A DNA stretch of 9,712 nucleotides, from NCBI GenBank assembly GCA_047622605.1, contig JBLHND010000140.1:1-9712 (forward strand). Direction: 5' to 3'. The position numbers and the translations under genes are program-made. The notes below the pieces were generated by a model, which worked only from the letters and a program-made list of their open reading frames with translations, searched no databases and was not told the DNA's origin. This document shows, one piece after another, positions 1 through 6,139 of the stretch; within the stretch, counting starts at the first letter, position 1; every line of letters starts with the position of its first letter. This DNA is from Motiliproteus sp047622605. Lineage in GTDB: Bacteria; Pseudomonadota; Gammaproteobacteria; Pseudomonadales; Balneatricaceae.

Positions 1-87
1 AGCACTAAGGTAAAGAGCACGGTTAATAGCAGGTCAGGGTAACATGGCAGCCCCCAGGATCGAGGACTCTCACTGCCCCAGACAGGC

Positions 88-561
88 TCACAGTGATAAC
101 TGACGCCCGACAGACTCCGGAATCGACAGGCTCTGATGTTGCCGCGCGATTGTTTGCAAGCGATCCAGTGCCGCGTCGGGAAACGGACAACTGCGACCGG
201 TCTGCAGATCGACATGCACCATAATAAGTTCGTTGGTCGCGGCCAGAAAGCCTTCCGTCGTATGGAACAGCTGATGAAAGACACGTAACTTCTTGGCATC
301 AAATTCCAGTAACTGAGTGGTACAGTTGATCAGGGCACCCTCTTTTAGTTCGCGTTTGTAGGTGACATTCATATCCACGACGAACATCGATAAGCGGGTA
401 TCGTGCGTGTATTGCGGACCTATCCCCAGATTGGCGTTGAAAACGTCGGTTGCCTGATCGAAGGCCAGTACGTAGTAAGCCACATTCATATGGCCATTAA
501 AGTCGATCCAGTCCGGCTGTACGCTGGTCTGATAGCCACAAAAAGGTATACGAGCATCCAT
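88..561 (-). CDS. Hot-dog fold acyl-CoA thioesterase (4HBT / betainyl-CoA thioesterase-like)
   Basis: A 157-residue cytosolic protein, the usual length for single-domain hot-dog thioesterases, which hydrolyse acyl-CoA to free acid and CoA. The family's active-site segment is near the N terminus: DWIDFNGHMN at residues 17-26, with Asp20 in the catalytic position. It is followed by the central helix, a VTYKREL strand at 66-72, and a C-terminal HVDLQTGRSCPFP segment at 116-128. The C-terminal segment and overall layout resemble the thioesterase of Pseudomonas carnitine clusters, which releases glycine betaine from betainyl-CoA; this is a resemblance from memory, not a computed match. GGAG sits 7 nt before the ATG and supports this start; the stop is TGA. 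It appears to be transcribed alone, with 128 bp separating it from the gene upstream. Another short-chain or aromatic acyl-CoA substrate is equally possible. The fold is secure and the substrate is not. Confidence 0.85.
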   Translation of the reverse strand: MDARIPFCGYQTSVQPDWIDFNGHMNVAYYVLAFDQATDVFNANLGIGPQYTHDTRLSMFVVDMNVTYKRELKEGALINCTTQLLEFDAKKLRVFHQLFHTTEGFLAATNELIMVHVDLQTGRSCPFPDAALDRLQTIARQHQSLSIPESVGRQLSL

Positions 562-568
562 CTCAAAT

Positions 569-593
569 CTCCATTATTTTTTTGTTTTTGGAG
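569..593 (-). promoter_or_regulatory. A-rich leader with possible SD-masking inverted repeat before the thioesterase
   Basis: In the mRNA, CTCCA (589-593) can pair with TGGAG (569-573), which contains the ribosome-binding site, across a 15-nt A-rich loop. The loop holds AAAAACAA (582-589), which fits the AAnAAnAA pattern bound by Hfq/Crc in pseudomonads. The stem is only 5 bp and A-tracts match this pattern easily, so the call is tentative. Confidence 0.25.
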
Positions 594-659
594 TGTTCCA
601 AATCATCATTAAACATAATGACCTACAGCCTACTCTACTCATTAATCATCTTGCCCAGC

Positions 660-676
660 CTGCAAATCCTTTGCAG
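660..676 (-). other. 7-bp perfect hairpin downstream of the DUF3014 gene
   Basis: CTGCAAA and TTTGCAG form a perfect 7-bp stem around a 3-nt loop, 13 nt past the stop codon of the DUF3014 gene. No T-run follows on the minus strand, so it is not a classical intrinsic terminator. It could act as an mRNA 3' end structure or be chance. Confidence 0.3.
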
Positions 677-689
677 ACTCTCAATGAAA

Positions 690-1661
690 CTAGGACGGAG
701 GCTGCAACGACACTAGCTCAGCACGGAGAACCCTCACCGAATCCAGCACTCGACGAGTATTTACCGGCCCCAGGCGCAACATCTGTTTGTGGACGCCAGA
801 CAACTGCTCCAGCTGCGGATCTGCAAACTGGTACATCACCGATGGCTGCACCAACAGCAACGGCCGATCCAGCACCGGACTGCGCAACAGATGATCCAAC
901 GCCAGCAAGACCCGATCGTGAAACGCCTTACGGGGGTATCCCAGTTCCGCATACGCCTGTTGCAGCTGGGGATAGTAGCGCTGGTAAAGCTCAACCCATT
1001 GGCTGCTATCTATGGCACTCAGCAGCTCGACATGCAGACCATAACGGCTGAAATTGTAGCCATCCAGCCAGAGTTCCTCCTCCGCCACTGCCCTGGTATC
1101 GGTATTGGTGTCGGTAGAGGTATTGGTTCGAAAAGGGGGCTTTATCGGCACCAGTAAACGGTGCTTATTCGACAACCGGCCTTGCGCCATATTATCGATG
1201 CTGACGACAAGTTTGCGGATCAGCTCCTTATCGATCAGCAGGGAGATCAGCGTCTGAGTCGGATCCAGCTCAGCGACTGCCAAACGGAACAGCCGGTCAC
1301 TGTGGTTCAGGTCGGGCAGGGACAGGTCCAGCTGCGCCGAGAGAATAGCCGGTGCTCGATTAACAATCGGAGCGGGACTCAGGGAACCGGCACCCGAGGA
1401 GACCGTTGGCTTAGCGCCTGAAACCGCAGCAACCACGCTTGACAGACGCGAGACCACTGAGGAGGAGCCCTGAGTATCGCCATTGTCTGGCTGCGCCCGA
1501 TCCAACTTCAACGCCGGTTGCGACCTAAAAGCAGGAATTTCCAGCGCGGGCCCCTGTAGAAGTAGAGTGACTACAGCCGCCAGCAGCGCCAGCATGACCA
1601 CAATCAACAACAACTGCACCAACGCGATGCCGCGGGCAGCCTGGTTCAAACGTTGTGGCAT
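690..1661 (-). CDS. Membrane-anchored DUF3014 family protein
   Basis: A 323-residue protein of unknown function. A short basic N terminus is followed by one hydrophobic segment at about residues 11-36, which I read as a membrane anchor or uncleaved signal placing the rest in the periplasm. Residues 37-110 form a low-complexity Ser/Ala/Pro-rich linker. The folded part from about 115 to 320 has the landmarks I associate with DUF3014: a DELIRK-like stretch (KELIRKLVVSIDNMAQGRL, 145-163), YNFSRYGLHVELLSAID (202-218), a YQRYYPQLQQAYAELGYP helix region (226-243), and LLLVQPSVMYQFADPQLE (268-285). A Thr/Asn/Asp repeat (179-189) interrupts the domain. GAGAGGGG lies about 7 nt before the ATG and supports the start. 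It lies 174 bp downstream of the CoA-transferase operon on the same strand, so read-through is possible, but nothing links it functionally to its neighbours. Confidence 0.8.
   Translation of the reverse strand: MPQRLNQAARGIALVQLLLIVVMLALLAAVVTLLLQGPALEIPAFRSQPALKLDRAQPDNGDTQGSSSVVSRLSSVVAAVSGAKPTVSSGAGSLSPAPIVNRAPAILSAQLDLSLPDLNHSDRLFRLAVAELDPTQTLISLLIDKELIRKLVVSIDNMAQGRLSNKHRLLVPIKPPFRTNTSTDTNTDTRAVAEEELWLDGYNFSRYGLHVELLSAIDSSQWVELYQRYYPQLQQAYAELGYPRKAFHDRVLLALDHLLRSPVLDRPLLLVQPSVMYQFADPQLEQLSGVHKQMLRLGPVNTRRVLDSVRVLRAELVSLQPPS
1095..1127 (-). repeat. Short in-frame repeat encoding a Thr/Asn/Asp tract
   Basis: A run of imperfect 6-12 bp units reading ggtatt/ggtatc/ggtgtc on the plus strand encodes TNTSTDTNTDT (residues 179-189) within the DUF3014 domain. 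It looks like a slippage-prone hydrophilic insertion in a surface loop and keeps the reading frame. Confidence 0.6.
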
Positions 1662-1835
1662 AAATGCCCCTCTCAGTATAATTTCCTACAGCATAGAGTA
1701 GCTTGGCGACTACGACCAGACCTAAGTCGCAGGGCAAAACTATCTATGCTTCGGCCTCTGGCCTGGAAATAACACCTATACCCCTGATCGTCAGTCACCA
1801 GGACGCTGGCCGAAAACAGATTCCTGGCGAGGCTG

Positions 1836-2492
1836 TTAAAACGTCATTTCAGGAACATGCTCAGGAACGACCAGCTCCCCGCCGGTTTTGGCGATAATCT
1901 CTTCGACCGACACGCCTGGGGCCCGTTCACGCAGCCAGAACTTACCGTCGGCAATCTCGATAAAGGCCAGATCGGTAACCACCTTCTTGATGCAACCTGC
2001 ACCCGTCAGTGGCAGGCTGCACTTGGTCAGCAGCTTTGACTCGCCCGCTTTGCTGGCATGGGTCATGGTGACGATAATGTTATCTGCACCCGCAACCAGA
2101 TCCATCGCGCCGCCCATTCCCTTGATCAACTTGCCGGGGATCATGTAGGAGGCGATATTACCCTGGACATCGACCTCGAAGGCACCGAGCACGGTCATAT
2201 CCACATGGCCACCGCGAATCATCGCAAAGGACTCCGCCGAGGAGAAGATTGACGCGCCGGTCGCGGTCGTCACTGTCTGCTTACCTGCATTGATCAGATC
2301 AGCATCGATGGTCTCTTCGGTCGGGAAAGGCCCCATTCCCAGCAGACCATTTTCAGACTGCAGCATCACCTCCATCCCTTTAGGGATATAGTTAGCCACC
2401 AACGTCGGAATACCGATACCCAAATTCACATAGAAGCCATCCTGGAGTTCACGAGCTACCCGACGAGCCAGTTGTTCACGTGTTAAAGCCAT
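1836..2492 (-). CDS. scoB: 3-oxoacid CoA-transferase, subunit B
   Basis: The B (beta) subunit of a class I CoA-transferase, which moves CoA from succinyl-CoA to acetoacetate or a similar 3-oxo acid through a glutamyl-CoA thioester. At 218 residues it has the standard length. The catalytic motif SENG is at 46-49, making Glu47 the covalent nucleophile. The Gly-rich GIGIPT stretch (25-30) and GAFEVDVQGNIASYMIPGK (102-120) are typical of the family. It starts 3 bp after the A-subunit stop, and its ribosome-binding site (GGGAGGG) lies inside the end of the A gene, so the two are translationally close and probably made in equal amounts. Acetoacetate is the default substrate. Dehydrocarnitine CoA-transferases (DhcB in Pseudomonas) have the same architecture and cannot be separated by eye, so the symbol names the family rather than a proven substrate. 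Confidence 0.92.
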   Translation of the reverse strand: MALTREQLARRVARELQDGFYVNLGIGIPTLVANYIPKGMEVMLQSENGLLGMGPFPTEETIDADLINAGKQTVTTATGASIFSSAESFAMIRGGHVDMTVLGAFEVDVQGNIASYMIPGKLIKGMGGAMDLVAGADNIIVTMTHASKAGESKLLTKCSLPLTGAGCIKKVVTDLAFIEIADGKFWLRERAPGVSVEEIIAKTGGELVVPEHVPEMTF

Positions 2493-2495
2493 GGT

Positions 2496-3206
2496 TTAAC
2501 CCTCCCCTTCGGTGCGCACGGTGCGCTGTTCAATCCGTTTTTCGAATGTTCCCTGTATCAGTCGGTCGACATAGATGCCCGGGGTGTGGATCTGCGACGG
2601 ATCCAGCTCACCCGGCTCGACAATCTCTTCCACCTCCATGACCGTGATCTTGCCGGCGGTAGCCGCCATCGGGTTGAAATTCATCGCAGTATGGCGATAG
2701 ATCGCATTGCCGTAGCGGTCGGCTTTCCAGGCCTTAACGATGGCGAAATCGCCCTTGATCGCCTCCTCCAGAATATGCGGGCGGCCGTTGTACTCACGCA
2801 CCTCCTTGCCTTCACCCACGGGGGTACCGTAACCGGTGGCGGTAAAGAACGCCGGGATACCGGCCCCTCCCGCTCGCATCTTCTCGGCCAGCGTGCCCTG
2901 GGGCGTCAGCTCGACCTCCAGCCTGCCATCGAGCAACTGTTCCATAAAGAGCTTGTTCTCGCCCACATAGGAGGAGACCATCTTCTTGATCTGCTGATCC
3001 TCCAGTAGCACGCCCAGACCAAAACCATCGACACCGGCGTTATTGGAAACAACGGTCAGCTCCTTGGTGCCTTTGCGTTTGATCTCATTGATCAGGTTCT
3101 CAGGAATGCCACAGAGACCAAAACCACCCGCAATAACGGTCATGCCATCCTCAAGCCCCGCCATCGCCTCTTCGTAACTGTTTACCACCTTGTCAAAACC
3201 GGACAT
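2496..3206 (-). CDS. scoA: 3-oxoacid CoA-transferase, subunit A
   Basis: The A (alpha) subunit of the same CoA-transferase and the first gene of the two-gene operon. At 236 residues it matches the family. The CoA-transferase signature GGFGLCGIPENL is at 27-38. Further landmarks are SSYVGENK (78-85), ELTPQGTLAEKMRAGGAGIP (99-118), NFNPMAATAG (176-185) and the C-terminal HTPGIYVDRLIQG (207-219). AAGGAG lies 6 nt before the ATG, a strong site that fixes the start. The enzyme allows acetoacetate, the end product of leucine and ketone-body breakdown, to enter central metabolism as acetoacetyl-CoA. A divergent LysR gene shares its control region and is the likely regulator. That arrangement is also found for the dehydrocarnitine CoA-transferase genes of Pseudomonas aeruginosa, so carnitine catabolism is a real alternative. 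Confidence 0.92.
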   Translation of the reverse strand: MSGFDKVVNSYEEAMAGLEDGMTVIAGGFGLCGIPENLINEIKRKGTKELTVVSNNAGVDGFGLGVLLEDQQIKKMVSSYVGENKLFMEQLLDGRLEVELTPQGTLAEKMRAGGAGIPAFFTATGYGTPVGEGKEVREYNGRPHILEEAIKGDFAIVKAWKADRYGNAIYRHTAMNFNPMAATAGKITVMEVEEIVEPGELDPSQIHTPGIYVDRLIQGTFEKRIEQRTVRTEGEG

Positions 3207-3216
3207 GCAGTGCTCC

Positions 3217-3272
3217 TTGTTGTTTGAATTAATTGTTATTTGAATTAACTGCTGTTTGGATCAATTGTTGTC
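3217..3272 (-). promoter_or_regulatory. Phased AAnAAnAA-like motifs in the scoA mRNA leader (candidate Hfq/Crc site)
   Basis: Read as mRNA, the leader contains AACAACAA (3217-3224) overlapping the AAGGAG ribosome-binding site (3213-3218), AATAACAA (3233-3240), the weaker AACAGCAG (3249-3256) and GACAACAA (3265-3272). The first two match AAnAAnAA fully; the others have 4 and 5 of the 6 fixed positions. All are spaced exactly 16 nt. In pseudomonads this motif next to a ribosome-binding site recruits Hfq with Crc and blocks translation of catabolic genes during growth on preferred carbon sources; the leader of amiE is a known example. Whether this organism has Crc is unknown. Confidence 0.4.
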
Positions 3273-3282
3273 TGTATTAGCG
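3219..3282 (-). repeat. Four imperfect 16-bp tandem repeats in the scoA leader
   Basis: Four consecutive 16-bp units lie at 3219-3234, 3235-3250, 3251-3266 and 3267-3282. On the plus strand they read gttgtttgaattaatt, gttatttgaattaact, gctgtttggatcaatt and gttgtctgtattagcg. Units 1 and 2 differ at two positions; units 3 and 4 are more diverged. The array lies between the predicted scoAB start point and the scoA ribosome-binding site, so most of it would be transcribed. It may be a repeated protein or RNA-binding site, or a leader expanded by slippage. Confidence 0.7.
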
Positions 3283-3286
3283 CTAA

Positions 3287-3314
3287 ATAATAGTAGGACT
3301 CTAGCATCGGCCAA
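3287..3314 (-). promoter_or_regulatory. Predicted sigma-70 promoter of scoAB
   Basis: On the minus strand TTGGCC (3309-3314; 4 of 6 to TTGACA) is followed after 16 bp by TATTAT (3287-3292; 5 of 6 to TATAAT). Transcription would start near 3280 and give a leader of about 74 nt. The weak -35 element suits an activator-dependent promoter. A LysR protein bound around 3321-3365 would sit just upstream of it, the usual position for this family. Confidence 0.45.
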
Positions 3315-3315
3315 C

Positions 3316-3324
3316 TGCTATGAT
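3316..3324 (+). promoter_or_regulatory. Predicted extended -10 promoter of the LysR gene
   Basis: TGCTATGAT fits an extended -10 element (TGn plus TATGAT, 5 of 6 to TATAAT) with no recognisable -35. The start would fall near 3331, about 35 nt before the ATG. It lies directly beside the -35 of the oppositely directed scoAB promoter, so the two promoters would compete for polymerase and could be switched by one bound regulator. Confidence 0.35.
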
Positions 3325-3365
3325 TTAACAAATTTAAATAGTCTAACAATTGATTTAATAAATTT
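3321..3365 (+). repeat. Pair of 15-bp direct repeats 30 bp apart, candidate LysR operator
   Basis: TGATTTAACAAATTT (3321-3335) and TGATTTAATAAATTT (3351-3365) match at 14 of 15 positions and start exactly 30 bp apart, close to three helical turns. Each contains the small inverted repeat ATTT-N3-AAAT, the kind of AT-rich dyad that LysR dimers use. The second copy ends at the base before the LysR start codon, so a bound protein would block that gene's expression. The assignment to LysR is inference. Confidence 0.5.
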
Positions 3366-4268
3366 ATGAATGTATCGATTAAACAGCTCCGCGCCTTCGT
3401 TGCTGTCGCCCAGACTCTCAGCTTTACCGAAGCCTGCGATCGGATTCATCTATCGCAACCGGCTTTGAGTATCGCGATTAAAAACCTGGAGGACGCGGTC
3501 GGCGGCCGCCTGCTGATTCGTTCGACCCGCATCCTGGCGCTCACCCCTGAGGGGTTGCAGTTTTTCCCCGTCGCCCAGCGTCTGCTCACCGACTGGGATG
3601 GCGCGTTTCAGGATTTGAATAACCTGTTTGCACTGCAACGCGGCCAACTCAGCATCGCGGCCATGCCCTCGTTTGCCGGCCATCAGCTTCCGGCGGTACT
3701 GGCCAGCTACCGCGAGCGCTATCCAGCCGTGAATATTCGAATACAAGATGTCGTGGCTGAAGACGTGGTGGAGATGGTTCGCAGCGGGCGGGTCGAACTT
3801 GGCGTGGCCTTTGATACGCAGGCCGATTCTGAGCTGCAGTTCAGCCCCCTGTTTGAAGACCCCTTTATCGCTGTGCTGCCGCCGGGGCACCCCCTGCTGC
3901 GACACCCGCAACTGAGCTGGGCGATGATCGCCGCAGCGCCCTTCCTGACGCTGCAGCCGCCCTCGATGATCCGCCAATTGATTCTCGATACCATGGCCGA
4001 ACACGGCATCAGGCTGTCGATAGAGTTCGAATCGCATCAGCTGGTGACCATTATCCGCATGGTGGTCTGCGGCCTAGGCGTCAGCGTCGTACCGGCGCTC
4101 TGCATCCCCCAGATCGAGCAACAGGGTGCCGAATGGCGGCCGCTGCTGGAGCCCGAAGTACGACGTACCGTCGGCATCTATACCCGTAGACGCTATCCCC
4201 TCTCCAAAGCGGCCGAGGCGATGATGCCGTTGCTCAAGCAGATGATTACCGGTGTCGGTACTTACTAA
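3366..4268 (+). CDS. LysR-type transcriptional regulator divergent from scoAB
   Basis: A 300-residue regulator of standard LysR length. The N-terminal winged helix-turn-helix spans about residues 3-62, with the recognition part at TEACDRIHLSQPALSIAIKN (21-40). A linker helix follows, then an effector-binding domain from about residue 91 (GQLSIAAMPSF) to the end, including ELGVAF (residues 141-146 approximately) and the late GLGVSVVPA segment. Its divergent position and shared control region make scoAB the obvious target, with autoregulation likely. The inducer is not evident; acetoacetate, 3-hydroxybutyrate or a carnitine intermediate would fit the neighbours. The start agrees with where LysR proteins begin, but no Shine-Dalgarno sequence precedes the ATG, which follows the AT-rich repeat directly. 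Its TAA stop overlaps the kinase stop codon on the other strand. Confidence 0.9.
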   Translation: MNVSIKQLRAFVAVAQTLSFTEACDRIHLSQPALSIAIKNLEDAVGGRLLIRSTRILALTPEGLQFFPVAQRLLTDWDGAFQDLNNLFALQRGQLSIAAMPSFAGHQLPAVLASYRERYPAVNIRIQDVVAEDVVEMVRSGRVELGVAFDTQADSELQFSPLFEDPFIAVLPPGHPLLRHPQLSWAMIAAAPFLTLQPPSMIRQLILDTMAEHGIRLSIEFESHQLVTIIRMVVCGLGVSVVPALCIPQIEQQGAEWRPLLEPEVRRTVGIYTRRRYPLSKAAEAMMPLLKQMITGVGTY

Positions 4269-6103
4269 GCCGAAGCCCCGTCCACCAGCACCTGCTTGGG
4301 ATTGCGCGGATAGTAGCGTTCGGGCAGCCGGTCGATATGGCTGAAAAAGCGGGTGTCCTTATAGGGCATCTTCATAAAGCCTGCCACACCCAAGCCCCTT
4401 ATCTGCGGTATCGCCGCCATCAGCTGCTGCAGACAGGCGGAAAACTCCGCCTCCTGTTGCGGATTAAGCAGCTTGAATTGGCTATGGATCTTCAGGTGCA
4501 GCTCCATACTCTCGAAGATAATCAGGCCGGTATGCTGGAGTTGGTTGAGCTGCTTGATGGTGTCTATAATCGATACTGGCAGCTCTAGGTATTCCTCGGG
4601 GTCGCGGCCATCCTCAAAGTAGGAGTGCAGCTGGCTCTTATCTTCTAGGTCCGGCAGCGCTGCGACTTCGTAGGGGATGTGCAGTTCCGGCGCCGGAATA
4701 AAGGGCTGCTCGCCGCATTCGCGCTCCACATGCAGGGTACAGCGGGCATCGAACAGACAACACTTAAAGATCCCCCGGCGATATACCGAGCGCGCCAGGT
4801 TGACCAGATTATTGACCGTCGCCACGAAGGCTTCGCGCTGCGCGGGGTTGTACAGATTGAGACTGGAATCTATATACAGGCCTTCGGCTTCCCAACGCAC
4901 CGCCAGCCCGCCCACCACCGGAAACTTACCCAAGCGGCTGACCGCCGCCAGGAAGGCTTTTTCGGTCTCGCCCATCCCCTGAAGGAAGTTCTTGTAGTAA
5001 CGGTCGAACTGGACATCATCGATATCCAGATACTCATGATTGACCCCCTCCTCCTTTAAAAACGCCTTACGGGAGCTGTAGACCACCGAATCCATGCTTC
5101 GGGTCTGCGGCTGCACCCAGACCGGAACCAGCGGCTGGAGCGCCACCCTGGGCAGCTCGATCAGCATCAGGCGTTTGATCGACGCCATATTGCGTAGCCA
5201 GTAATCACCCGCCTGATTACGCACCCTGGGATCGCTATCCAGCAAGCGCTCCAGCACCCGCGCCAGCTCCTGCGGCAAACCCAGCGCGGTCGGCGGTATC
5301 GCTTGGTGACCGAAGCGACTCGACTGGCCCGAAGCCAGCGCGTAGAGGGTTCCTGCCGCGCCCTGTTCGTCAAACCGAGGGGTAGAGAGGCCGCCATTGA
5401 GCTGTTCATCGCCGATAAAGTAGACATCACCCAGACGGGCGTTGCTGTGCTGCAGATCATCGGACATCAACTCCATCACATTGACGCTGACGTGTTGATT
5501 ATTCTCATCCAGCTGGGCGAATACCGACGAGCCCCAGTCGATCAGCCCTATCTGCTCGGTGAGCGGATCGAAGACGATATTGGAGGGTTTGATATCCCCG
5601 TGCACCAGCGGTCGCTGGGCGCGTACCGAGGCACCACGCAGGGCGCGAAGGATATCCGCCAGCTGCGCCGCGATATGCACCAGCAACCGGGGCGACAGGG
5701 GGCCGCGCTCCAGCGACAGTTTCTCCAGATCCATCCCCGGCACCCGCTCCATCACCATAATGGCCTGACGCCCGATGCGTTGAAATTCGATCAGCTTGGG
5801 CACCCGGGGATGCTCGACCTGCGACAGCAGAAAGGCCTCCTCCTCCAGCCGATCCTGCACATGCTGTGGCAGAGTGATGCGGGAAAACTTAAACACCAGC
5901 TGCCGGCCCTGGCGATCGGAACCGCCAAACACAAAACCGAACGCTCCCTTGCCGATCAGTGCTATATCCCGGTAGCCCAGCTGCTCCAGCTGCTCCTGAC
6001 AGAGCCGAAACCAGTCCTTGAGCTTGCGGGCATCATTTTGACTGAGCAGGTAGATCGACTGCTCTTCGGGGATGTAAAACTGCTGGAGATCGGATTTATC
6101 CAT
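4265..6103 (-). CDS. Hanks-type Ser/Thr protein kinase with unassigned C-terminal half
   Basis: Taken from the ATG at 6103 this is 612 residues; an in-frame GTG at 6133 would add 10 but lies only 6 nt from a terminator stem. Neither start has a good ribosome-binding site. The kinase domain spans about residues 49-305. It has the Gly-rich loop GKGAFG (51-56), a likely ATP-binding Lys72 in VFKF, a Glu-rich alpha-C segment (87-89), the catalytic loop HGDIKPSN (168-175, Asp170 and Asn175; HGD in place of HRD), and DWG (189-191) in place of DFG. All residues needed for phosphotransfer seem present. The activation segment is long, with about 60 residues between DWG and the TLYALASG helix, where canonical kinases have roughly 35, and the usual alpha-F Asp is not evident. 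Residues 310-612 match no domain I recognise and have no obvious membrane segment, so the protein looks cytosolic. Substrate unknown. Confidence 0.85.
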   Translation of the reverse strand: MDKSDLQQFYIPEEQSIYLLSQNDARKLKDWFRLCQEQLEQLGYRDIALIGKGAFGFVFGGSDRQGRQLVFKFSRITLPQHVQDRLEEEAFLLSQVEHPRVPKLIEFQRIGRQAIMVMERVPGMDLEKLSLERGPLSPRLLVHIAAQLADILRALRGASVRAQRPLVHGDIKPSNIVFDPLTEQIGLIDWGSSVFAQLDENNQHVSVNVMELMSDDLQHSNARLGDVYFIGDEQLNGGLSTPRFDEQGAAGTLYALASGQSSRFGHQAIPPTALGLPQELARVLERLLDSDPRVRNQAGDYWLRNMASIKRLMLIELPRVALQPLVPVWVQPQTRSMDSVVYSSRKAFLKEEGVNHEYLDIDDVQFDRYYKNFLQGMGETEKAFLAAVSRLGKFPVVGGLAVRWEAEGLYIDSSLNLYNPAQREAFVATVNNLVNLARSVYRRGIFKCCLFDARCTLHVERECGEQPFIPAPELHIPYEVAALPDLEDKSQLHSYFEDGRDPEEYLELPVSIIDTIKQLNQLQHTGLIIFESMELHLKIHSQFKLLNPQQEAEFSACLQQLMAAIPQIRGLGVAGFMKMPYKDTRFFSHIDRLPERYYPRNPKQVLVDGASA

Positions 6104-6139
6104 AGTCGCTTTCTGAACCCCTATTGAACCCACACAAAG

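Noticed and set aside
1..87. Left edge, downstream of the thioesterase gene
   Set aside because: Only a weak GGCAG/CTGCC pair (46-50 and 73-77) with a 22-nt loop; no gene or terminator can be supported.
593..1051. Plus-strand open frame of 152 codons opposite the DUF3014 gene
   Set aside because: Low-complexity Pro/Thr/Ala translation, no ribosome site, and it overlaps a well-supported gene.
1672..1680. TATACT as a -10 element for the DUF3014 gene
   Set aside because: It lies so close to the ATG that the ribosome-binding site would fall at or before the transcription start, and there is no -35 at the right distance.
1797..1827. CCAGGA/TCCTGG inverted repeat downstream of scoB as a terminator
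   Set aside because: An 18-nt loop, a short stem and no T-run; not convincing as an intrinsic terminator. The rest of 1662-1835 shows nothing I can support.
3219..3282. CRISPR-like array
   Set aside because: The units are contiguous, 16 bp long and diverged, with no spacers.
5303..6127. Plus-strand open frame of 274 codons antisense to the kinase
   Set aside because: It lies opposite the conserved kinase motifs, is rich in Gln, His and Leu in the way shadow frames are, and shows no domain.
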